Positions 4,950-9,664 of a stretch of DNA of 9,664 bases are shown here, piece after piece. Position 1 is the first letter of the stretch. Each line of letters begins with the position of its first letter. Both the position numbers and the translations under genes were made by a program. The DNA is taken from the NCBI GenBank assembly GCA_017608995.1, contig JAFCEU010000051.1:1-9664 (forward strand), in the 5' to 3' direction. Under the pieces are notes generated by a model, which was given only the letters and a program-made list of their open reading frames with translations, ran no database searches and was not told where the DNA came from. This stretch comes from Candidatus Iainarchaeum sp. (lineage in GTDB: Archaea > Iainarchaeota > Iainarchaeia > Iainarchaeales > DTGL01).

Positions 4950-6493
4950 TTACAATTTTGCAACAGCATAGCGCAGCGTTGTTAGTAGCTTTGCCTTTAT
5001 TGTTTGCGTTCCTAACGCCTCTAACTGCAAAACTAAATGCAAAGCTTTCAAAGCTTGTCATATTTATTGGTCTAGCTTTAATCACTTTAACAGCAGCAAT
5101 TGTTTCATTCGATGTTTTTAGTACTGGAACTAAGCTGTATGTAATGGGTGCTGAGCTGCCAAGCGTTGCAAAGCCTGCGAGCTTAACAATTCCTGTCAGA
5201 ATTATTTTTGAGATAGATGCATTCTCGGCCTTTATGGTTTTGATAGCCGCATTGATTGCAGTTGTAGCCTGCATCTATTCGCTTCGCTTTATCAAAGAGT
5301 CTACAAGTAAATATTACAGCATTTTCTTCCTGATGCTTGCAGGAATGTTTGGCTTGCTTTCCACTGGTGATCTCTTCAACCTTTTTGTGTTTATAGAAGT
5401 TCTTTCTTTGGCTTCTGCAGGCCTGATTGCTTTTAGACGCGATGAAGTGGAATCGGTAGAAGCAGCATATAAATACCTCATTATAAGCTCGCTAGCGTCA
5501 TTAATGATACTGTTTGCAATAGGGATTCTCTATGGTCAGTATGGCTTGCTCAATATCGCTGCTTTAGCTAAAGCGTTGCAATTTTCGTTTGTGGATATTG
5601 CTGCTTTAGCACTGCTAGTTTCTGCTTTGGCAATGAAAGCTGGCTCTGTGCCGATGCATTTCTGGGTACCTGATGCTTACAGCAGAGCGCCAGCTGCAAT
5701 AACCGCTTTGCTTGTTGTTGCGAGCCAAGCATGTTTGTATGCACTGTTCAGAATCTCATTCACTTTGTTTGGAGCTTTCCCATTAATCCAGCTTATAGCA
5801 TGGGCTATAATAATACTTGGCCTGCTTTCAATGTTTGTTGGCGTTACAATGGCACTACCTCAAAAGGATATAAAGAGGCTTATGGCATACCATGCGATAT
5901 CGCAAACCGGTTATATGCTTTTAGGCGTTGGCTTAGGACTATTAGCTAGCAATTCAGCTATGGCGCCCTTTGGCTTGAAAGCAATGGAAGGGGGAATATT
6001 CCATATAATAAACCATGCGATGTATAAAAGCCTGTTATTCCTTACTGCTGGCGCAATAATATATACAACAGGCAAAAGAAATCTTGATGAACTAAGTGGT
6101 TTAGCAAAGAAGATGCCTTTCACAGCAATATTCTTTATCATCGGCGCGGCTGCAATTGCTGGCCTGCCGCCAACAAACGGTTTTGCTTCGAAGCTTTTAA
6201 TATACGAGTCAGCATATATGTTCAATCCTTTGTTTTCCATAATTGCAATGATTGTTAGCGTACTTACTCTTGTTTCGTTTGTTAAGGTCTTTTGTGCAGC
6301 TTTCCTCGGACCCGAACTTAAAGAGCTTGCTGATGTTAAGGAAGTACCAAAGAGTATGCTCCTTGCAATGCTCTTGCTTGCATTCTTTGTATTGCTTTTT
6401 GGGTTATTCCCAAGCTTTGTTGTAAAAACAATTGTTGAACCTGCTGCAAATGCTTTATTAAACCAAGCAACATACATAGGTGCTGTACTATGA
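4946..6493 (+). CDS. mbhH: MbhH, proton-translocating antiporter-like subunit (MrpD/NuoN-like)
   Basis: A 515-residue polytopic membrane protein with about 14 spans, of the family shared by MrpD and complex I subunits L/M/N (PF00361 core at roughly 127-420). It forms the ion-pumping unit next to the hydrogenase arm. Key residues are visible: Glu151 in the fifth-span block FVFIEVLSLASAG, Lys231 in LAMKAGSVPMHFWVPDAYS (229-247), the KRLMAYHAISQTGYM block at 310-324, and His357 with Lys361 in NHAMYKSLLFL. The start ATG 4946 has GGAGG at 4933-4937 eight bases upstream. The C-terminal lateral helix of NuoL is missing, as expected, because MbhI supplies it. Only one such subunit is present, unlike the two in Mbx/Mbs complexes. 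Confidence 0.95.
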   Translation: MITILQQHSAALLVALPLLFAFLTPLTAKLNAKLSKLVIFIGLALITLTAAIVSFDVFSTGTKLYVMGAELPSVAKPASLTIPVRIIFEIDAFSAFMVLIAALIAVVACIYSLRFIKESTSKYYSIFFLMLAGMFGLLSTGDLFNLFVFIEVLSLASAGLIAFRRDEVESVEAAYKYLIISSLASLMILFAIGILYGQYGLLNIAALAKALQFSFVDIAALALLVSALAMKAGSVPMHFWVPDAYSRAPAAITALLVVASQACLYALFRISFTLFGAFPLIQLIAWAIIILGLLSMFVGVTMALPQKDIKRLMAYHAISQTGYMLLGVGLGLLASNSAMAPFGLKAMEGGIFHIINHAMYKSLLFLTAGAIIYTTGKRNLDELSGLAKKMPFTAIFFIIGAAAIAGLPPTNGFASKLLIYESAYMFNPLFSIIAMIVSVLTLVSFVKVFCAAFLGPELKELADVKEVPKSMLLAMLLLAFFVLLFGLFPSFVVKTIVEPAANALLNQATYIGAVL

Positions 6494-6840
6494 TATTGGC
6501 AATACTTGAAACAGGGAAAGGGTTTTGGGAGCCAATAACATTTTTAGCGTTCGCGCTTTTGGTTTGCCTAGCTATATTTATTATTCGAATGTTTGGCAGG
6601 AAGGGGTTTACATACAGCAAAGACAAAGCGCGGGCGTTCTTTTCTGGTAACTTAGCGGATGAAAATGCTAGAGTTAAAGCGAGCGATTATTTCTGGGGTT
6701 TCTTTGAAGCAATGAGGCCTTACTACAATTTAATAATGAAAATACACACTGGAATTATTAACGACTACGTACTTTGGTTTGTTATCGTTGCTTCATTGCT
6801 TTTAATAGCGCTTACATTAGGGGTGTTCCAATGGGTTTAG
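6490..6840 (+). CDS. mbhI: MbhI, lateral-helix linker subunit
   Basis: A 116-residue membrane protein matching MbhI, the counterpart of the lateral helix and last span of complex I NuoL, which braces the antiporter-like unit against the hydrogenase arm. It has a first span near 17-34, a cytoplasmic/amphipathic stretch containing FFSGN (50-54) and ASDYFWGFFEAMRPYY (64-79), the block KIHTGIINDYVLWF (84-97), and a final span to about 114. AGGTG at 6478-6482 lies seven bases before ATG 6490. The start overlaps the mbhH stop as ATGA and the stop (TAG) overlaps the mbhJ start by 10 bases. Confidence 0.9.
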   Translation: MILAILETGKGFWEPITFLAFALLVCLAIFIIRMFGRKGFTYSKDKARAFFSGNLADENARVKASDYFWGFFEAMRPYYNLIMKIHTGIINDYVLWFVIVASLLLIALTLGVFQWV

Positions 6841-7265
6841 ATGCGCTTAAAAGATCCCTTTGGGTCTTTCACCTGAACACAGGCTCATGCAATGGCTGCG
6901 ACATTGAAATAATTGCAGCTCTAACGCCGAGATACGATGTTGAGCGCTTTGGAATAAAATTGGTGGGAACACCAAGGCATGCAGATGTTTTGCTCATAAC
7001 AGGCCCTGTTACGAGAAAGATGAAGAAAAGGTTGCTTAGAGTTTATGAGCAAGTGCCAGAGCCAAAAGTGGTGGTTGTAGTTGGTAACTGTGGCTCAACA
7101 GGCGGAGTATTTTACGAATCATATAACCTTGTTGGCCCTGTTGATAAGCTGATTCCTGTTGATGTTTATGTTCCCGGGTGCCCGCCAAGGCCGGAAGCGA
7201 TAATAGCTGGCATTGCCAAAGCATGGGAAAAGCTGGAAAGGATGCGTGAAAAAAATGAACGCTGA
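6831..7265 (+). CDS. mbhJ: MbhJ, [NiFe] hydrogenase small subunit (NuoB-like)
   Basis: Electron-transfer subunit that holds the [4Fe-4S] cluster nearest the NiFe site and passes electrons from MbhN clusters to MbhL. The 144-residue protein has all four cluster ligands: Cys20 and Cys23 in NTGSCNGCDIE, Cys87 in GNCGSTGG, and Cys117 in VPGCPPRP. There is no twin-arginine signal, in keeping with a cytoplasmic group 4 enzyme. The frame is open back to 6774, but AGGGGTG at 6819-6825 is five bases before ATG 6831 and the family sequence begins there. It seems somewhat shorter at the C-terminus than Pyrococcus MbhJ as I remember it, but no motif is lost. Confidence 0.95.
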   Translation: MGLDALKRSLWVFHLNTGSCNGCDIEIIAALTPRYDVERFGIKLVGTPRHADVLLITGPVTRKMKKRLLRVYEQVPEPKVVVVVGNCGSTGGVFYESYNLVGPVDKLIPVDVYVPGCPPRPEAIIAGIAKAWEKLERMREKNER

Positions 7266-7776
7266 GGAATTTATAGAAAAGCTTAAGAAAGAGCTCGCAA
7301 ATGATGTCAGCAATTTCAGAGTTGTAACTACTGAGCACGGGCTAAGCAAAAGCAAAGCTTATCGCGTATGGGCTGACGCTGACAGTAAAAATTTCAAAAA
7401 CGTTGTGAGAAAACTTTTCTCGTTGCAGGAGTACCCGCACTTCTCTGTTTCCTCTGGCTTCGATGCAGGCAAAACAATAGAAATACTGCTTCATTTTGCT
7501 CTGAACTATGCAAATCCGAAAGCATTGGTGCTCTTCACACTCAGAGTAAAGCTTCCAAAGCAGAGGCCAAAAATGAAAACAATAACTGACTTAGTGCCAG
7601 GAGCAATGATTTCGGAGAAAGAAAAAAGAGAATTCTTTGGGATAGAAATAGAGGGCTTAGCTCCTGGCAAAATGTTCTTAGATGATTCGCTTTCGGGCGT
7701 TTATCCTTGGAGGCGGGATAGTAAAGGTGCAAACAAAATAGCCAAAAATTTGCATAGCGGTGATGCGATTGAGTGA
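7255..7776 (+). CDS. mbhK: MbhK, hydrogenase 30-kDa-like subunit (NuoC-like)
   Basis: A soluble 173-residue subunit homologous to the 30-kDa (NuoC) subunit of complex I; it packs against the large subunit in the cytoplasmic arm. The family features run from YPHFSVSSGFDAG through the central strand pair IEILLHFAL and LFTLRVKLP to the end block ITDLVPGAMISEKEKREFFGIE, then YPWRRD. The start is uncertain: ATG 7255 lies 13 bases after AAGGA (7237-7241), whereas GTG 7246 in the same frame is four bases from it and would add three residues (VKK). The gene overlaps mbhJ by 11 bases and mbhL by 14. It contains no cofactor ligands, as expected. Confidence 0.92.
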   Translation: MNAEEFIEKLKKELANDVSNFRVVTTEHGLSKSKAYRVWADADSKNFKNVVRKLFSLQEYPHFSVSSGFDAGKTIEILLHFALNYANPKALVLFTLRVKLPKQRPKMKTITDLVPGAMISEKEKREFFGIEIEGLAPGKMFLDDSLSGVYPWRRDSKGANKIAKNLHSGDAIE

Positions 7777-9010
7777 AAAGAAGAAATGTAGTATAGCTAT
7801 AGGTCCCATACATCCTGCATTGAAAGAGCCTATTCAGATAGAGGTAAAGATAGAAGGAGAAAAAGTAACAGATGTTGATTTTGCTTTGGGGCATGTGCAT
7901 AGAGGAATAGAATGGATCGGCCTAAGAAGAAATCCCTTGCAAATATTATATTTAGCAGAAAGGGTTTGCGGCATATGTAATATTAGCCATCCTTTGGCTT
8001 TCTGCACAGCCATAGAAAATGCTGCAAACATAAAAGTTCCTGAAAGAGCAGAGTATTTGCGTGTAATTTATGCTGAACTGGAGCGCATACACTCCCATTT
8101 GCTTTTCTTGGGTGTTGCAGCTCATGAACTTGGCTTCGATTCAATCCTGCACTACACATGGCTTGTTAGGGAAAAGGTTTTGGATATAATCGAGTACCTC
8201 ACAGGCAATCGCATAACAAAAGCAGTTTTAATGATCGGCGGCGTTCGCAGGGACATAACAAAGGAGCAGATACCAAAAATAAAAGAGATGCTAAAGTATT
8301 ATGAAAAGGTCTACAAAAAGCTCTGCAACATATTTTTAGATGATCCAACAATAAAGCTCAGAACTCGCGATATTGGAGTATTAACAAAAGAACAAGCCTT
8401 GAAGCTGTGCATAGTTGGACCGACCGCAAGAGCTTCTGGTATAAAGAAGGATATAAGGCAAGATTTTCCTTATGCTGCATATGCTGACCTAAAAATAGAA
8501 GCTATAACCCCTGCTACGCTCTTGAATGAAATTCGTGGTGATGTTTTCGACAGAGTGATTGTAAGGCTTCTTGAGGTAAAACAATCTATGGATATTATTA
8601 AGAGATGCTTAAAGGAGATGCCTGAGGGCCCTATAACACATGAGCCTGTACTGCAAAAACTATTGGTTGAACTAAAGCAGGTTGCTAATGAAGGCATTGC
8701 TTTAGTTGAGGCGCCGCGCGGCGAGCTAATACATTATATACGGATGGAAAGCAGCGAAGCACCAGTAGCCTGGAAGATAAGGGCGCCAACTTATGCCAAT
8801 ATGCATGCAATTCCAGCAATATTAAAGGATTGCCAGCTTGCCGATGTGCCAATTGTTGTTGCCTCTATTGATCCATGCATTTCATGTACCAATCGCGCAA
8901 TTATTGCTGATAAAAACACTGTATTGAACCAAGAAAAGTTGCACGAACTGAGCGTTAAGAAGACGCTAGCTTTAATAAATGATAAAGCGAAGGGTGAAGG
9001 AAATGATTGA
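7763..9010 (+). CDS. mbhL: MbhL, [NiFe] hydrogenase large (catalytic) subunit
   Basis: Catalytic subunit that reduces protons to H2 at a NiFe centre in the cytoplasmic arm. The 415-residue protein has both Ni-binding motifs intact: RVCGIC (Cys69, Cys72, with His76 following) and DPCISC (Cys372, Cys375). This separates it from Mbx/Mbs sulfur-reducing relatives and from NuoD, which have lost cysteines. GPIHPALKEP at 14-23 includes Glu22, which corresponds to the proposed proton-path Glu near the start of Mbh large subunits. ERIHSHL and the GPTARASGIKKD block are also typical. After Arg378 there are 37 further residues, a tail of the kind removed by a maturation protease once nickel is inserted. 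The start is unsettled: GTG 7760 and ATG 7763 lack a spaced ribosome binding site, while GGTGAT at 7759-7764 would serve TTG 7769, which trims two residues. Confidence 0.96.
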   Translation: MRLSEKKKCSIAIGPIHPALKEPIQIEVKIEGEKVTDVDFALGHVHRGIEWIGLRRNPLQILYLAERVCGICNISHPLAFCTAIENAANIKVPERAEYLRVIYAELERIHSHLLFLGVAAHELGFDSILHYTWLVREKVLDIIEYLTGNRITKAVLMIGGVRRDITKEQIPKIKEMLKYYEKVYKKLCNIFLDDPTIKLRTRDIGVLTKEQALKLCIVGPTARASGIKKDIRQDFPYAAYADLKIEAITPATLLNEIRGDVFDRVIVRLLEVKQSMDIIKRCLKEMPEGPITHEPVLQKLLVELKQVANEGIALVEAPRGELIHYIRMESSEAPVAWKIRAPTYANMHAIPAILKDCQLADVPIVVASIDPCISCTNRAIIADKNTVLNQEKLHELSVKKTLALINDKAKGEGND

Positions 9011-9664
9011 ATTCGTATATTTTGGCTTAGAGGCGCTGATCATTATATTGTTAGCGCTATTCCTTGCATTGTTATTTAATGGTGTGGAAAGGAAGCTCAT
9101 AGCGAGAATGCAAGCGCGCATAGGACCACCAATAATCCAGCCCTTTATCGATGTGAAGAAATTATTTATAAAGGAAAACATCGTGCCCGATAATGCAATA
9201 CCCTGGATTTTTAACGCGATGCCTCTAATTGCTCTCGCAAGCTCTCTGCTTGTTTTGCTTTACATCCCATTTGGTGGAATGCCCGCACTACTTCAAAATT
9301 ATGGTGATTTGATTCTCGTAGTCTATATACTATTCATTCCCTCATTAGCATTGGCTATCGGCGCCTTTGCTTCCGGCTCACCTTACGCAAGCATAGGCGC
9401 TCAGCGTGAAGTAGTGATTATGATAAGCTATGAGTTTGTTCTTTCAGTTATAGTTATTGCGATAGCTTGGCTATTTTCGCTTGCATTTCCACAAGCAAAT
9501 GGCTTTTCATTTGCAACAATAAATGAGCACGCGATTTGGAGCATCACCGGGCCTGTAGGCATCGCAGGCCTCTTTTTACTCTTTATAAGTAGCTTAGCGG
9601 TTATGCCTGCAAAGATAGGAAAGTTGCCTATAGACATCGCTGAAGCAAAGACGGAGCTTGCGGA
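9003..9664 (+). CDS. mbhM: MbhM, membrane anchor subunit (NuoH-like), partial
   Basis: Start of the membrane protein that anchors the hydrogenase arm to the membrane module, homologous to complex I NuoH (PF00146). The first 220 codons are present and the gene runs off the right edge without a stop. About five spans are visible. The family blocks are clear: NGVERKLIARMQARIGPP near residues 26-43, IGAQREVVIMISYE near 131-144, and LPIDIAEAKTELA at the very end. The last corresponds to the acidic loop near the quinone-site region of NuoH. GGTGA at 8993-8997 lies five bases before ATG 9003, which overlaps the mbhL stop by eight bases. The ferredoxin-like mbhN should follow outside the window. Confidence 0.93.
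   Translation, partial: MIEFVYFGLEALIIILLALFLALLFNGVERKLIARMQARIGPPIIQPFIDVKKLFIKENIVPDNAIPWIFNAMPLIALASSLLVLLYIPFGGMPALLQNYGDLILVVYILFIPSLALAIGAFASGSPYASIGAQREVVIMISYEFVLSVIVIAIAWLFSLAFPQANGFSFATINEHAIWSITGPVGIAGLFLLFISSLAVMPAKIGKLPIDIAEAKTELA

Noticed and set aside
4924..5274. 116-codon minus-strand open frame over the mbhG/mbhH junction
   Set aside because: It is the shadow of the mbhH N-terminus; its Ala/Ile/Lys-rich composition mirrors the membrane gene on the other strand.
5911..6477. 188-codon minus-strand open frame inside mbhH
   Set aside because: It is antisense to a fully conserved antiporter-like subunit, shows no recognisable family, and its composition is what the reverse complement of an Ala/Leu-rich membrane gene would give.
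6774..6830. Upstream extension of the mbhJ frame
   Set aside because: It lies within the mbhI coding end, and the strong ribosome binding site at 6819-6825 points to ATG 6831.
2608..9664. Mbx/Mbs-type sulfur-reducing complex or respiratory complex I instead of hydrogenase
   Set aside because: The large subunit keeps both CxxC motifs for Ni, there is a single MrpD-like subunit, and no quinone- or NADH-linked subunit is seen.
1..9664. Mobile elements, CRISPR arrays, tRNA or rRNA genes
   Set aside because: I saw no transposase frames, no spaced direct repeats and no cloverleaf or rRNA sequence on either strand.

Overview
The window looks like a piece of an archaeal chromosome of low-to-moderate GC. 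It is packed with a near-complete membrane-bound [NiFe] hydrogenase operon of the Mbh type (group 4d-like). The gene order matches the Pyrococcus mbhA-mbhN operon as I remember it. Archaeal origin is suggested by this operon type, a short archaeal/bacterial-type pyrophosphatase, TATA-like A/T elements, and frequent GGTGA-type ribosome binding sites. Heavy gene overlap and small genes would suit a reduced-genome lineage, such as a DPANN group, but that placement is only a guess.

Layout. Bases 1-144 hold no convincing gene. A family I inorganic pyrophosphatase (ppa) lies at 145-684 on the plus strand. A three-gene minus-strand unit follows, transcribed from about 2528 down to 699: an EamA/DMT-type membrane transporter, a DUF6390-like soluble protein, and a small single-span membrane protein. 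Its 3' end meets ppa tail to tail. The 79-bp divergent gap at 2529-2607 contains a shared TATA-like element and a perfect 9-bp-arm inverted repeat. From 2608 to the right edge everything is on the plus strand: MbhA (MrpE), B (MrpF), C (MrpG), D, E, F (MrpB), G (MrpC, split in two), H (MrpD-like), I, J, K, L and the first 220 codons of M. MbhN would be expected just beyond the window.

How the genes work together. MbhJ/K/L (and the unseen N) form the cytoplasmic arm that reduces protons to H2 using ferredoxin electrons. All four Ni-ligating Cys of MbhL and all four proximal-cluster Cys of MbhJ are present, so this is a true hydrogenase rather than the Mbx/Mbs sulfur-reduction relative. MbhM anchors the arm to the membrane. 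MbhH with MbhI is a proton-pumping antiporter-like unit, and MbhA-G form the Mrp-type Na+/H+ antiporter module. The complex should therefore turn ferredoxin oxidation into H2 and a Na+ gradient.

The main oddity is mbhG. Its reading frame is interrupted by TAA exactly in the loop between membrane segments 2 and 3, followed at once by an in-frame GTG. It is the only junction in the operon where neighbouring genes abut rather than overlap. Other points worth checking are the divergent-promoter palindrome and the DUF6390-like gene beside a hydrogenase operon.
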